A DNA stretch of 58,980 nt, from positions 1 to 58,980 of the forward strand of contig CANDCP010000016.1 in assembly GCA_947383215.1 (NCBI GenBank), given 5' to 3'. The stretch comes from an uncultured Roseburia sp. (lineage in GTDB: Bacteria > Bacillota > Clostridia > Lachnospirales > Lachnospiraceae). The notes under the pieces are model-generated. The model had not been told where the DNA came from. It saw only the letters and a list, made by a program, of their open reading frames with translations, and searched no databases. Each line of letters begins with the position of its first letter. Within the stretch, counting starts at the first letter, position 1. Shown in pieces: positions 1-9,248 of the stretch. The position numbers and the translations under genes are program-made.

Positions 1-398
1 GTTCTTATCATCCGGTGGATTCGTCGGAGATGGCGTTTAAGGTCGCGGCTGCGCAGGCGTTTAAAAAGGGATTTATGGAGGCGTCGCCGGTGCTCTTAGA
101 GCCGATCGCAAGTATGAAGATTATCGTTGAGGATACATATACCGGCGATATCATGGGAGATTTAAATAAACGGCGCGCCAGAGTAATGGGGATGAATCCG
201 ATTGAAAATATGAGAACCGAGATTTTGGCGGAGATTCCTTATATGGAGTTATTCGGATATAATAATGTGCTTCGTTCCATGACGGGAGGAGGCGGAGACT
301 TTTCTTATGAATTTGCGCGGTATGAGCAGGCGCCGCCGGAGCTTGAGAAAAGCGAGATTGAGAGGAGGGCAGGAAAACTGACCGGGGATGAAATTTAA
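1..398 (+). CDS. Elongation factor G-like GTPase, C-terminal fragment
   Basis: This is the 3' end of a gene that begins upstream of the window; the open frame is already running at base 3. The visible 132 residues are the end of EF-G domain IV and domain V: a YHPVDSSEMAFKVAA stretch (EF-Gs have YHDVDSSEMAFKIA) and a domain V with EDTYTGDIMGDLNKRRA and AEIPYMELFGYNNVLRSMT. The GTPase domain is outside the window, so canonical EF-G cannot be separated from the EF-G2-like paralogue common in Clostridia. The divergent HPVD and the non-standard C-terminal tail (about 35 residues ending in TGDEI) favour a paralogue. It would act in the cytoplasm on the ribosome during translocation or a related step. 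No transcription terminator is evident before the next gene 44 bases away. Confidence 0.85.
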   Translation, partial: SYHPVDSSEMAFKVAAAQAFKKGFMEASPVLLEPIASMKIIVEDTYTGDIMGDLNKRRARVMGMNPIENMRTEILAEIPYMELFGYNNVLRSMTGGGGDFSYEFARYEQAPPELEKSEIERRAGKLTGDEI

Positions 399-442
399 TC
401 TCCCGAAATTAATACCTAAGAAAACGGAAAGGAGCTGATAGT

Positions 443-1750
443 ATGAAGAAGAGAAGAGCGTTGTCGGCAATCATTTTGGTTATTGCGTTATTGTTTGAAG
501 ATCCGCAGTTTGTAAAAGCCGAATTATCGTCGGATGCTTTCTCCTCTTTTGGCTGTCAGCTTTTTTATGACGACGGCTTTCGGCTGAGCAATGAAAAAAA
601 AGAGGTCTATACCGTTACGTATTTTTTAAACGGCGGAACGGAGGGCGCGCTTACATTTCACACATATACGGAGGATGAGCTGCCGGTCAGGCTGCCGATT
701 CCAAGCAAGCCGGGGTATAATTTTGCTGGCTGGTATATGGAGAGCAGCTATAAGAACAAGATCAGCGTCATTGAAGACGACCGATACGGCGATATCATTT
801 TGTATGCCAAATGGACCAGATGCATTGATTCATCCTATAACGTGCAGATGTATTCGTATCATACTTCGTCGATGTTAAGCGGCAGTGACAGAGAATTAAA
901 AAATTGCAGCTATGGATTTGTAAATAATATTGAGATCCCGGGAATGCCCTCGACCAGAGAGCAGGATTATATGGACAATTTGATTTCTACCTACGGACAG
1001 TGCCCGCAGGGAATCTGCCTGACAGACGATTATTTTCTGATTACGGCGTACTGTACGGACGACGAGGAGAGCCTTGGCTCCCTGTATGTATTTGATAAGC
1101 GGACAGGAGAATATCTCGCAACTCTTGGCATGAAAAAGAACAGCCATCTGGGAGGGCTTACTTACGACGGGACAAATGTCTGGATCTGCCATTCGGATTC
1201 CAGGGCGTTGGAACGGATTTCCTATGAGTATATAAAAAAAGTTGCAAAGAATAAGCCGAAAGCTTTTGTAGACGTCACAGGTCTGTTTGAAGAGTACAGG
1301 GTGTCAAATATGCCGTCTTGTGTGGCGGCATATGACGGCCTGCTCTGGGTGGCGACTCATAATTCTTACTTTAAATCGGTGATGATTTCTTATGAATACC
1401 GAGATAACAAATTAAAAAAGGTCGATCGTTATCGGATACCGGAAAAGGTACAGGGCATTGCGTTTGACGAGGGAGGAAACGTTTATCTCAGCACGTCTTA
1501 CGGGAGAGAAAAATCATCCTATTTAAAGGTTTATGACCATGTAGATGCATTGAACCGTTCACCGGGTAAGCCGATGGTGAAAGTGGAGATGCCGCCCTGT
1601 TCGGAAGAGATTTTCTGTTGGAATGAAAAGATATACGTATTGTTCGAATCGGCAAGCAGAAAATATTTTGAGGGGACGGACGGCAGGGGAAGGAGTATCG
1701 CCCCGATTGATAAGATCTTGACCATAGAAACGGATTCCATTGTGAAATAG
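443..1750 (+). CDS. Secreted protein with Listeria-Bacteroides repeat and propeller-like region
   Basis: 435 residues. The start at 443 follows AAAGGAGCTGATAGT, a good ribosome binding site. Residues 1-26 look like a signal peptide (basic MKKRR, hydrophobic core, cleavage after VKA). Residues about 55-128 carry a Listeria-Bacteroides (InlB B-type) repeat: VTYFLNGGTEG, then KPGYNFAGWY and LYAKW, a small surface beta-grasp module. The remaining 300 residues have recurring short motifs (GICLTDDYFLITAY, GLTYDGTNVWICH, GIAFDEGGNVYLSTS) spaced like blades of a beta-propeller. That is inference from repeat spacing, not a family match. No sortase motif or C-terminal membrane anchor is visible. It heads a run of three secreted-protein genes in the same direction, 35 bases before the next. 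Function unknown; probably extracellular and binding. Confidence 0.75.
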   Translation: MKKRRALSAIILVIALLFEDPQFVKAELSSDAFSSFGCQLFYDDGFRLSNEKKEVYTVTYFLNGGTEGALTFHTYTEDELPVRLPIPSKPGYNFAGWYMESSYKNKISVIEDDRYGDIILYAKWTRCIDSSYNVQMYSYHTSSMLSGSDRELKNCSYGFVNNIEIPGMPSTREQDYMDNLISTYGQCPQGICLTDDYFLITAYCTDDEESLGSLYVFDKRTGEYLATLGMKKNSHLGGLTYDGTNVWICHSDSRALERISYEYIKKVAKNKPKAFVDVTGLFEEYRVSNMPSCVAAYDGLLWVATHNSYFKSVMISYEYRDNKLKKVDRYRIPEKVQGIAFDEGGNVYLSTSYGREKSSYLKVYDHVDALNRSPGKPMVKVEMPPCSEEIFCWNEKIYVLFESASRKYFEGTDGRGRSIAPIDKILTIETDSIVK

Positions 1751-1785
1751 ACGCGGAAAGAGCAGCCGCAGGAAGGGAGATTGCT

Positions 1786-3036
1786 ATGGAAAAAATGAAA
1801 AAGCAGATTGTAAGGATCTGTATGCTTACAATGTTATTTGCGGGACTTTTAAGGCCGGTATGCGCGGAGGCAAAATTTGAGTATGAATATATTGACGGAT
1901 GGCTGGATTCGTCATTACAAATAGGTGATTCCAATACGATTCCGTTTACTCTGGAATACGACAGTACCGTAAAAATAGAATATGTTGGTTATGAAAGCGT
2001 AGATGACGGTTTTTATAGCGACGGTAAATTTCAATTGAAAATTGTAGATGGCGCCGGCAACGTTTATTATTCTGCCGAAACGGATGTGTTTTATCATGAC
2101 GTTGTTTATACGGTTGATTTAAAGAAGGGAACATATTATGCAAAGATCAGTTGTGTAGAATCATATTCGTATATAAATGTAAATTTATACTCGAAATATA
2201 TACCAAGTTACCAAAATCCGGAATATTCAATCAGCGCGGAAAAGTTAAAGTTGGAAAAGGGAGCAAAAGAGCAGCTGCGGATAACGTGCAATCCGACAGA
2301 TGTGAAATATTCTGTAAAATGGAAGTCGAAAAATCCCGCCGTCGCCTCCGTAAGTCAAAACGGAAAAATAACGGCGAAAAGAAGGGGAAACACAACGATT
2401 ACGGCCACCGTTGGAAAGAAGAAATTCACTTGCGCCGTTACCGTCTGGGGAAGGGATCCTACATACAAAGAAGTGGTCAAAAAAGGCAGAAAGTATGCGA
2501 AAAAGCATACAAAGTTTGCCAATATAAAAACAGGGAGTCATTCGAGGCTGAACGGGGTGGGAATTTTATATGAGGATCAATCTCATATTTATTCCGATTT
2601 ATATGGAACACTCGGTTATTTGTATCCTTCTATTGATATACAAAAAAAGGGAAAGACGGCAAATGTAAAACTGCAGATAATAGGCAAGCATTATTTGCTT
2701 TCATACAGTTTTGGGAGATATGGCGTAAGCGACATTCTGATATATACGAATAATCGCAGAATCTCATTTCCGCTTGATTACGGAAGAGAATCTTCAGAGA
2801 TCGGCAGCGACAATGTAATCAAGCGTACGGTAGACTGGAGAGTAACTTTTTCGGGAAATAAAAAAGTTAACAATAAAAAACTGGATAGACTGATTACGGT
2901 TTTAAAAAATAAGAATGTTTCGGTAAGGGTAAAAGGTTTGGGAGCATCGTATTTTGAAGTGACGTTGAATGAAAGTGAGAGAAAAAATTGGCTTAATGTT
3001 ATTAAGGATTATAAAAAATTATTGGATTTGTATTGA
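1786..3036 (+). CDS. Secreted protein with bacterial Ig-like (Big2) domain
   Basis: 416 residues; ATG 1786 lies after GGAAGGGAGATTGCT. Residues 1-29 form a signal peptide (MEKMKKQ, hydrophobic core, cleavage near CAEA). Residues about 30-145 contain a beta-rich region resembling pre-peptidase-type C-terminal modules (long polar beta strands, DLKKGTYYAKI). Residues about 147-221 are a Big2 immunoglobulin-like domain: LKLEKGAKEQL, VKWKSKNPAVASVSQNGKI and GNTTITATVGKK are the family's typical strands. The C-terminal 190 residues are Lys- and Tyr-rich and unrecognised. Big2 domains usually act as spacers or adhesins on the cell surface. No anchor motif is seen. The following 200 bases hold a new promoter, so the transcript probably ends here. 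Confidence 0.75.
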   Translation: MEKMKKQIVRICMLTMLFAGLLRPVCAEAKFEYEYIDGWLDSSLQIGDSNTIPFTLEYDSTVKIEYVGYESVDDGFYSDGKFQLKIVDGAGNVYYSAETDVFYHDVVYTVDLKKGTYYAKISCVESYSYINVNLYSKYIPSYQNPEYSISAEKLKLEKGAKEQLRITCNPTDVKYSVKWKSKNPAVASVSQNGKITAKRRGNTTITATVGKKKFTCAVTVWGRDPTYKEVVKKGRKYAKKHTKFANIKTGSHSRLNGVGILYEDQSHIYSDLYGTLGYLYPSIDIQKKGKTANVKLQIIGKHYLLSYSFGRYGVSDILIYTNNRRISFPLDYGRESSEIGSDNVIKRTVDWRVTFSGNKKVNNKKLDRLITVLKNKNVSVRVKGLGASYFEVTLNESERKNWLNVIKDYKKLLDLY

Positions 3037-3091
3037 TTGGTAATATTTTAGGCTCGATAGTTTCTTTTTTTTACAATTTATTATTTTTATA

Positions 3092-3120
3092 TTGCCATTC
3101 CTGGCCTGCTATGCTATTCT
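3092..3120 (+). promoter_or_regulatory. Putative sigma-A promoter for the 3235 gene
   Basis: TTGCCA (3092-3097) and TATTCT (3115-3120) are separated by 17 bases in an AT-rich intergenic stretch (3037-3234). The predicted leader of about 110 nucleotides contains TATCGGCTT twice (near 3143 and 3194) and a short inverted repeat TACG/CGTA, but no known riboswitch was recognised. Confidence 0.45.
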
Positions 3121-3234
3121 TTTTTCACGTGGAGATGCGTTATCGGCTTTTTTATGCTACGTTATAGCGTAAATCAAATGGGGGTTTTAAGCGGTATCGG
3201 CTTCTCAGAAAAAACATAGGGAGAGGGATATATA

Positions 3235-5142
3235 ATGAGGAAAAAAATTGTTGCAGCGGTACTCGCTGCGATCGTTGCGGTCGGAGAAATACCGGCGTCT
3301 ATGTATGCCGCGGAGACAGGCGCGTTCGAAACGCAGGCGGCGGGAAGCGACATTGCGCAGCTGTCGGAGGTGGACAGCGGAAGCTGCGGGAACGGCGTAA
3401 CGTATACGCTGGATGGCGAGGGGACATTGGTCTTGTCAGGAGACGGGGAAATTGCGGCACAGGCGTTTTTTGAGAGAAAAGACATCAAAAAAGTTGTGAT
3501 TGAAGACGGAATAACGGGCATCGGAGATCATGCATTTTGGGGATGCAGCGCCCTGACGGACGCAGACATTCCGTCGAGTGTGAAGAGCATCGGGTTTATG
3601 GCTTTTTTTCAGTGCAGTAATATGACGAGCGTAGGAAATCCGTCCGGATTAACGCGTATCGGGGATCAGGCATTTCAGAACTGCAGCAGCCTGACCGGCA
3701 TAGAGATTCCGTCAAGCGTGACGAGCATCGGTTCTCATGCGTTTAGCGGCTGTAGCGACCTGAAGGACTTAAAGATTTCGGAGGGAGTAACAGACTTCGG
3801 TCCTTCGTTATTTAGCGGTTGCAGCAGCTTGACAGAGATAAAGATTCCGTTTGGCGTTACGAGTATCGGGGAAAACACATTTAATGGTTGTATCAACCTG
3901 GCGAAGATAGAGATTCCGTCAAGTGTGACAAGCATCGGGGAATACGCGTTTTGGGGATGCAGCAGCCTGACGAAGATAGAGATTCCGTCAAGTGTGTTAA
4001 GTATCGGAGGAAGCGCATTTCTGGAATGCGTTGGCCTGAAGAACGTAAAGATTCCGTCAGGTGTGACGAGTATCGGGGATTATGCATTTGCTTATTGCAG
4101 CGATCTGACGGGTATAGAAATTCCGTCAAGTGTGACGAGTATCGGGAACGGGGCTTTTGAGGATTGTATCAATCTGAAAATTTACTGTGAAGAAAATTCT
4201 TATGCGTATACCTACGCGAATCAGAATAATATTCAGTCGGTGACCTCGGGCGAAATGCCGAGCGAGACGCCAAGTGAGACACCAAGCGAAACGCCGAGTG
4301 AAACACCGAGCGAGATACCAAGCGAAACGCCGAGTGAGACACCAAGCGAAACGCCGAGCGAGACGCCAAGTGAGACACCGAGCGAGATACCAAGTGAAAC
4401 ACCGAGCGAGATACCAAGCGAAACGCCGAGTGAGATACCAAGCGAAACGCCGAGTGAGAAGCCAAGCGAAACGCCAAGTGAAACACCGAGCGAGATACCA
4501 AGTGAAACACCAAGCGAAACGCCGAGTGAAACACCGAGCGAGATACCAAGCGAAACACCGAGCGAGATACCAAGCGAAACACCGAGTGAGATACCAAGCG
4601 AAAAGCCAAGTGAAACGCCGAGTGAGACGCCGAGCGAGATACCAAGCGAAACACCGAGTGAGAAGCCAAGCGAGACACCGAGCGAGAAGCCAAGCGAAAC
4701 GCCGAGTGAAAAACCAAGCGAGAAGCCGAGCGAAAAGCCGAGTGAAAAGCCAAGCGAGAAGCCGAGCGAAAAACCGTCGGCTCCGGCAGAAAATAAGACG
4801 GTGAAGGTTAAGAAGGCGCTGTATGAGATAATAGATGGAAATACTGTTGCTTATGCAGGAACGACTGACAGTAAAGCAAAACAAATAAAGATTCCGAAAA
4901 CGATCCGGGTTAACGGAAAACAATATAAGGTAACAAAGATTAAAAAAATTGCCGTTAAGAAATGCAAGAAACTGAAAACCATTATCATTCAGTCGACGAA
5001 TCTTAAATCCATCAGTAAGAACGCCTTTAAAGGAATTAAAGCTTCGGTTAAGATTAAGGTGCCGAAGAAGAAGCTTTCTGCATATAAGAAGAAGCTGCGA
5101 AAGAGCGGAGTGAGTAAGAAGGTCAAGATTGTCAAATATTAA
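3235..5142 (+). CDS. BspA-type leucine-rich repeat surface protein with PSE-x stalk
   Basis: 635 residues; GGGAGAGGGATATATA precedes ATG 3235. Layout: signal peptide (residues 1-26, cleavage after MYAA); an N-cap shared with clostridial LRR_5 proteins (SGSCGNGVTYTLDGEGTLVL); about ten 23-residue LRR_5 repeats (residues about 75-325, recurring IEIPSSVTSIGxxAFxxCSSL); 43 tetrapeptide repeats PSE-T/I/K (residues 342-513); and a Lys-rich C-terminal module of about 115 residues ending in KVKIVKY. The same N-cap and C-terminal module recur in the 13586 gene of this window. LRR_5/BspA proteins are usually adhesins. The repeat region resembles a rigid, wall-spanning stalk. There is no LPXTG motif; the basic C-terminal module may bind anionic wall polymers, which is inference. 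In the repeat region long open frames on other strands are artefacts of the 12-base period. Confidence 0.85.
   Translation: MRKKIVAAVLAAIVAVGEIPASMYAAETGAFETQAAGSDIAQLSEVDSGSCGNGVTYTLDGEGTLVLSGDGEIAAQAFFERKDIKKVVIEDGITGIGDHAFWGCSALTDADIPSSVKSIGFMAFFQCSNMTSVGNPSGLTRIGDQAFQNCSSLTGIEIPSSVTSIGSHAFSGCSDLKDLKISEGVTDFGPSLFSGCSSLTEIKIPFGVTSIGENTFNGCINLAKIEIPSSVTSIGEYAFWGCSSLTKIEIPSSVLSIGGSAFLECVGLKNVKIPSGVTSIGDYAFAYCSDLTGIEIPSSVTSIGNGAFEDCINLKIYCEENSYAYTYANQNNIQSVTSGEMPSETPSETPSETPSETPSEIPSETPSETPSETPSETPSETPSEIPSETPSEIPSETPSEIPSETPSEKPSETPSETPSEIPSETPSETPSETPSEIPSETPSEIPSETPSEIPSEKPSETPSETPSEIPSETPSEKPSETPSEKPSETPSEKPSEKPSEKPSEKPSEKPSEKPSAPAENKTVKVKKALYEIIDGNTVAYAGTTDSKAKQIKIPKTIRVNGKQYKVTKIKKIAVKKCKKLKTIIIQSTNLKSISKNAFKGIKASVKIKVPKKKLSAYKKKLRKSGVSKKVKIVKY
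4258..4773 (+). repeat. 12-bp tandem repeat encoding 43 PSE-x units
   Basis: 516 bases of near-perfect 12-base units of the form cc(a/g)-ag(c/t)-ga(a/g)-a(c/t/a)n, all in frame inside the LRR protein, giving exactly 43 Pro-Ser-Glu-x tetrapeptides. The fourth residue is mostly Thr in the first part, with Ile interspersed in the middle, and is only Lys in the last six units. Third-codon positions vary, so it is not a fresh expansion, but slippage or recombination between strains is likely. Confidence 0.95.
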
Positions 5143-5174
5143 AGACGGCAGTTTGATTAGAAATATAAATTTAA

Positions 5175-5420
5175 CCGATAAAGACAGAGAAGAGGAGCAG
5201 TAAGAATCGGAGTTTTTCAGAGAGCCGTCGGTTGGTGTGAGACGGCAGACAAAGATTCCCAACTCGCCTTGGAGTTTCATCTGCGAAGCTGGTTATGTGT
5301 GTAGCAGATGACGGGATATCCCGTTACAGATAATTGAGCGCCGGTAGAACCGGAAGTTGAGTGGTACCGCGGAAGTTTAGCCCTTTCGTCTCATTGTTTG
5401 AGACGGGAGGGCGTTTTTAT
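5175..5420 (+). promoter_or_regulatory. T-box leader (leucine, CUC specifier) with terminator
   Basis: A tRNA-sensing T-box element upstream of leuS. Seen directly: stem I with an apical CCGTC/GACGG hairpin holding GGTTGGTGTGAG; an AGTA on the 5' side and CCAACTC on the 3' side of the specifier loop, closed by GAATC/GATTC; the CTC leucine specifier at 5263-5265; a following CATCTGC/GCAGATG hairpin; the T-box core GAGTGGTACCGCGG at 5359-5372; and an intrinsic terminator at about 5380-5418 (GCCCTttcGTCTC paired with GAGACGGGAGGGC, then TTTTT). In the family, uncharged tRNA-Leu binding favours the antiterminator, raising leuS expression when leucine is short. Confidence 0.93.
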
Positions 5421-5441
5421 TAAGAAAAGGAGTTTTATATT

Positions 5442-7859
5442 ATGAGCAATACTTACAATCCAAAAGCAATCGAAAAAAAGTGGCAGAAGATCTGGGACGA
5501 TGAAAAGGCGTTCGCTGCGGGGACGGATTATTCCAAACCGAAGTTTTATGCGCTGGTAGAATTTCCGTATCCGTCCGGGCAGGGGCTTCATGTGGGGCAT
5601 CCAAGGCCGTATACGGCTCTGGATATTGTCGCGAGAAAGAGAAGAATGCAGGGATATAATGTTTTATATCCGATGGGGTGGGACGCGTTCGGCCTTCCGA
5701 CGGAAAATTATGCGATCAAGAATAAGATTCATCCGAAAATTGTGACAAACAATAACGTGCAGAGATTTAAAGAGCAGTTGAAGTCTCTTGGCTATTCGTT
5801 TGACTGGGACAGAGAAATTAATACGACGGATCCGAATTATTATAAATGGACGCAGTGGATTTTCCTGAAATTATTTAAGGCGGGACTGGCTTACAAAAAA
5901 GAGATGCCGATTAACTGGTGTACCTCCTGTAAGGTTGGACTTGCAAACGAAGAGGTGGTAAACGGAGTCTGTGAGCGCTGCGGAGCTCCGGTTGTCCGCA
6001 AGGTAAAGAGCGAGTGGATGTTAAAAATTACGGAGTATGCGGACAAATTAATTGAGGGTCTAAGCGGGGTGGATTATATTGAGCGCGTCAAGGTGTCGCA
6101 GAAGAACTGGATCGGAAAGTCCATGGGCGCTGAGGTTGACTTTTCAATTGCGGGGAAAGAAGATAAGCTGCGCGTCTATACGACGAGGTGCGACACCTTA
6201 TTTGGAGCCACATACATGGTAGTGTCTCCGGAACATCCGCTGATTGACAAATATCAGGATGAGTTAAAGAACTGGGATGAGATTGCGGCGTACCGCGAGG
6301 AGGCGTCTAAAAAGTCGGATTTTGAGCGCGCGGAACTGGCGAAGGAAAAGACTGGCGTTATGCTCGATGGCTTAAAGGCCGTGAATCCGGTAAACGGCAA
6401 GGAAATTCCAATCTGGATTTCGGATTATGTTCTGATGTCCTACGGTACGGGGGCGATTATGGCAGTTCCGGCGCACGACGACAGAGACTGGGAATTTGCC
6501 AAAAAGTTTCATCTGCCGATGGTTCAGGTCGTTGCGAAAAACGGGGAAGAAGTCGATATCAACGAGGCGGCGTTTACCGATGTCGCGACGGGGGTTCTGA
6601 TTCATTCGGACTTTTTGAACGGACTTGAGGTAAAAGACGCAAAGGCAAAGATGGTTGAATTTCTGGAAGAAAAAGGCATCGGTACGGCAAAGACGAATTA
6701 TAAGTTAAGAGATTGGGTATTTTCGCGTCAACGTTACTGGGGCGAGCCGATTCCGATTGTCTCCTGTGAAAAATGCGGCTTCGTTCCGTTGGATGAGAGC
6801 GAGCTTCCGCTGCTGCTGCCGGAGGTGGACAGCTATATGCCGACAGACAACGGGGAATCCCCGCTTGCGGCGATGACGGAGTGGGTGAATACGACGTGCC
6901 CTTGCTGCGGCGGGCCTGCGAAACGTGAGACGGATACAATGCCGCAGTGGGCCGGTTCTTCCTGGTACTTTTTAAGATACTGCGATCCGGCGAACGAGAA
7001 AGCGCTGGCCGGCGAGGAGGCGTTAAAATATTGGATGCCGGTCGATTGGTATAACGGCGGAATGGAGCACACGACGCTTCATCTTTTGTATTCCAGATTT
7101 TGGCATAAGTTCCTCTATGACAAGGGCGTTGTCCCTTGCGCGGAACCTTACCAGAAGAGAACCTCCCACGGCATGATCCTCGGAGAGAACGGCGAAAAAA
7201 TGTCGAAGTCCAGGGGGAACGTCGTAAATCCGGACGATATCGTAAGAGATTACGGCACCGATACTTTAAGGACGTATGAGATGTTTATCGGCGCGTTTGA
7301 TTTGAGCGCGTCCTGGTCCGAGGACGGGGTAAAAGGTTGCCGCCGTTTCTTGGAGCGCGTCTGGAAGCTTCAGGATATGATCGTGGATGGCGGGGAGTAT
7401 TCGAAAGAGCTGGAGACAAAAATGCATCAGACAATCAAAAAGGTGAGCAATGATTTTGAGGCGATGAAATTTAATACGGCAATTGCCCAGATGATGACGA
7501 TGGTAAACGAATTTTATCGTGTGAAAAAAGTGACGAAAAAGGAGCTGTCCACCTTGCTGATTCTTTTAAATCCGGTCGCTCCGCATATGACTGAGGAGAT
7601 GTGGGAGCTGATTGGGGAGCGCGGGCATATCTATGAAAATACATGGCCGGATTATGATGAGGCAAAGACCGTAGAAAACGAAGTCGAGATTGCGGTACAG
7701 ATCAACGGTAAAATCAAGGCGACCATTACGGTTGCCAAGGACATTGCAAAAGAGGAGGCCATCGCGCTCGGAAAAGAAGCGCTGGGCGATAAGCTGACCG
7801 GAAATATTGTAAAAGAAATATACGTGCCGGGCAGAATTATCAACATTGTTGTAAAATAA
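5442..7859 (+). CDS. leuS: Leucyl-tRNA synthetase
   Basis: 805 residues, the usual length for bacterial LeuRS. It charges tRNA-Leu with leucine using ATP in the cytoplasm. Visible: class I HIGH-type motif HVGH within [13 protein letters not shown] (residues 46-58); a zinc site CTSCK...CERCG (about residues 163-185); the CP1 editing domain (about 220-410, with [12 protein letters not shown] and [15 protein letters not shown]); a second Cys pair in the insertion before the catalytic core closes; the KMSKS loop EKMSKSRGN (about 585); and a C-terminal anticodon-binding and tail domain. The start follows AAAGGAGTTTTATATT. It is controlled by the T-box immediately upstream and appears to be monocistronic. 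Confidence 0.98.
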   Translation: MSNTYNPKAIEKKWQKIWDDEKAFAAGTDYSKPKFYALVEFPYPSGQGLHVGHPRPYTALDIVARKRRMQGYNVLYPMGWDAFGLPTENYAIKNKIHPKIVTNNNVQRFKEQLKSLGYSFDWDREINTTDPNYYKWTQWIFLKLFKAGLAYKKEMPINWCTSCKVGLANEEVVNGVCERCGAPVVRKVKSEWMLKITEYADKLIEGLSGVDYIERVKVSQKNWIGKSMGAEVDFSIAGKEDKLRVYTTRCDTLFGATYMVVSPEHPLIDKYQDELKNWDEIAAYREEASKKSDFERAELAKEKTGVMLDGLKAVNPVNGKEIPIWISDYVLMSYGTGAIMAVPAHDDRDWEFAKKFHLPMVQVVAKNGEEVDINEAAFTDVATGVLIHSDFLNGLEVKDAKAKMVEFLEEKGIGTAKTNYKLRDWVFSRQRYWGEPIPIVSCEKCGFVPLDESELPLLLPEVDSYMPTDNGESPLAAMTEWVNTTCPCCGGPAKRETDTMPQWAGSSWYFLRYCDPANEKALAGEEALKYWMPVDWYNGGMEHTTLHLLYSRFWHKFLYDKGVVPCAEPYQKRTSHGMILGENGEKMSKSRGNVVNPDDIVRDYGTDTLRTYEMFIGAFDLSASWSEDGVKGCRRFLERVWKLQDMIVDGGEYSKELETKMHQTIKKVSNDFEAMKFNTAIAQMMTMVNEFYRVKKVTKKELSTLLILLNPVAPHMTEEMWELIGERGHIYENTWPDYDEAKTVENEVEIAVQINGKIKATITVAKDIAKEEAIALGKEALGDKLTGNIVKEIYVPGRIINIVVK

Positions 7860-7880
7860 TAGAGATGGGAGATTGTATTT

Positions 7881-8050
7881 ATGAAAAAAATAAGGTAAAT
7901 CATATTTCATGTATCTTTTATTTTGATGTTACTCGCTGTGCCGGCGGCGGATTTTTCCGCCTCGAAGGCGCATGCGGAAGGATCCGTCTATATCACGCCG
8001 ACCGGGGCGGGATATCGCACATATAGGTGCGGAAACGGAAGATTATTATT
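7881..8050 (+). pseudogene. Relic of a small secreted-protein gene
   Basis: GGGAGATTGTATTT and ATG 7881 open a frame MKKIR that is stopped at codon 6 (TAA 7896-7898). The same frame then continues as a typical signal-peptide core and cleavage region (ILMLLAVPAADFSASKAHAEG) followed by VYITPTGAGYRTYRCGNG. VYITPTG-x-YHxxxCGNG-like motifs are common in small secreted Lachnospiraceae proteins. The gene is thus broken in its signal peptide and cut short by the start of the next gene, with which it remains in frame. The next gene has its own ribosome binding site, so the fused reading from 7923 is not the protein start. A sequencing error at the stop codon is the alternative. Confidence 0.55.
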
Positions 8051-8063
8051 AGGAGATGAAATT

Positions 8064-9248
8064 ATGGCAGAGATAGCGCAGATTATCAAATATGAAGGGG
8101 ATAACAGTACATTTGTCTGGAAGCATCCCATTGAGGATTTTAATACGTCAACACAGTTAATTGTACATGAGTCTCAGGAAGCGATTTTTTTTATGAACGG
8201 TCAGGCTTTGGATTTATTCGGGCCGGGGCGGCATACTTTGGAAACGCAGAACATTCCGCTGCTTAGAAGGATTATCAGTATTCCGACGGGATCTGGAACG
8301 CCGTTTCACTGCGAAGTTTATTTTATCAATAAGACAGAGCAGATGGCGGTAAAATGGGGGACGGACAGCAAGGTGCAGTTTATGGAGCCAAAACTGCAGT
8401 TTCCGCTGCAGATCGGCGCCAGCGGCGAGATGGCGCTGCGGGCGGATGATTCCCGCAAATTGCTGGTAAAGCTTGTCGGAACCGAAAAAGATCTCGGGCA
8501 GCAGGGATTGGTACAGAAATTCCGCGCGGTGTTAATGACAAAGGTGAAATCATATCTCGCAAAAGCAATCCGGGAAAATGAAATCAGTATTTTTGAGATC
8601 GACGAGTATCTGGACAAGATATCTGCGGATTTGCACAGCTGGCTGACGCCGGATTTTGGAGAGTACGGCGTGGCGCTGGAGCGTTTCTTTGTCACGACCA
8701 TTGTCCGCCCGGAGGGGGAGAGAGATTATGAGAAGTTTAAAGAGTTATACTTCAGACAGTATGGCGACGTGAAAGAAGCGCAGATCAGACAGCAGGTTGA
8801 AATTATCAATCAGCAGACCAGGGCGCAGCAGATGATGATCGAGTCGCAGGCGCTGGCGGCAAAGCGTGCTCAGGAGGGATATACATATCAGCAGGAGCGC
8901 GGGTTTGACGTTGCCGAGAAGGTCGCGTCGAATGAAGCGGCGGGACAGTTTACGAATATGGGCGTGGGTCTTGGGACAATGGTCGGCGTCGGGGGCGCGA
9001 TTGGCGGTATGGTCACAGGCGCGGTCACAGGCGCAATCGGCGGTGAGAATACGGCAGGCGCTTCTTTGGCTGCGGAGAAAAAATTCTGTGAGAACTGTGG
9101 GGCCCAGGTTACCCCGGGAGCGGCTTTTTGCGCGCAGTGCGGTCAAAAGCTGACCGATGAGAAAAGGTGTCTGCAGTGCGGATATTTATTTGAAAATCCG
9201 GGAAAATTCTGCCCGAAGTGCGGGGCAAAAAGGGAGGGAACCGTATGA
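8064..9248 (+). CDS. SPFH-domain protein with C-terminal double zinc ribbon
   Basis: 394 residues; ATG 8064 is chosen because AGGAGATGAAATT lies just before it, although the frame is open back to 7923. Residues about 1-260 are an SPFH/Band-7-like region of the 'virion core protein' (YdjI-like) group: MAEIAQIIKYEGDN, FVWKHPIEDFNTSTQLIVHESQEA and FGPGRHTLETQNIP are typical. A Gln/Ala-rich helix follows (about 265-320), then a glycine-rich stretch (GVGLGTMVGVGGAIGG), and two zinc-ribbon halves: CENCGAQV...CAQCGQ and CLQCGYLF...CPKCGAK. SPFH proteins assemble at membranes as scaffolds. The stop overlaps the next ATG (ATGA), so translation is coupled to the 4-TM protein, and the TIR protein follows. 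First gene of a three-gene operon. Confidence 0.85.
   Translation: MAEIAQIIKYEGDNSTFVWKHPIEDFNTSTQLIVHESQEAIFFMNGQALDLFGPGRHTLETQNIPLLRRIISIPTGSGTPFHCEVYFINKTEQMAVKWGTDSKVQFMEPKLQFPLQIGASGEMALRADDSRKLLVKLVGTEKDLGQQGLVQKFRAVLMTKVKSYLAKAIRENEISIFEIDEYLDKISADLHSWLTPDFGEYGVALERFFVTTIVRPEGERDYEKFKELYFRQYGDVKEAQIRQQVEIINQQTRAQQMMIESQALAAKRAQEGYTYQQERGFDVAEKVASNEAAGQFTNMGVGLGTMVGVGGAIGGMVTGAVTGAIGGENTAGASLAAEKKFCENCGAQVTPGAAFCAQCGQKLTDEKRCLQCGYLFENPGKFCPKCGAKREGTV

Noticed and set aside
4258-4773. Repeat array as a possible CRISPR
   Set aside because: Units are 12 bases, in frame and without unique spacers, so it is a coding repeat.
4126-5280. Long minus-strand open frame (384 codons) and others across the PSE-x repeat
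   Set aside because: Caused by the 12-base period of the repeat; no start signal, arginine-rich repetitive product, fully antisense to a convincing gene.
7923-8063. SPFH gene starting at 7923
   Set aside because: The upstream part is the remnant of another gene with a signal peptide; AGGAGATGAAATT before ATG 8064 marks the true start.
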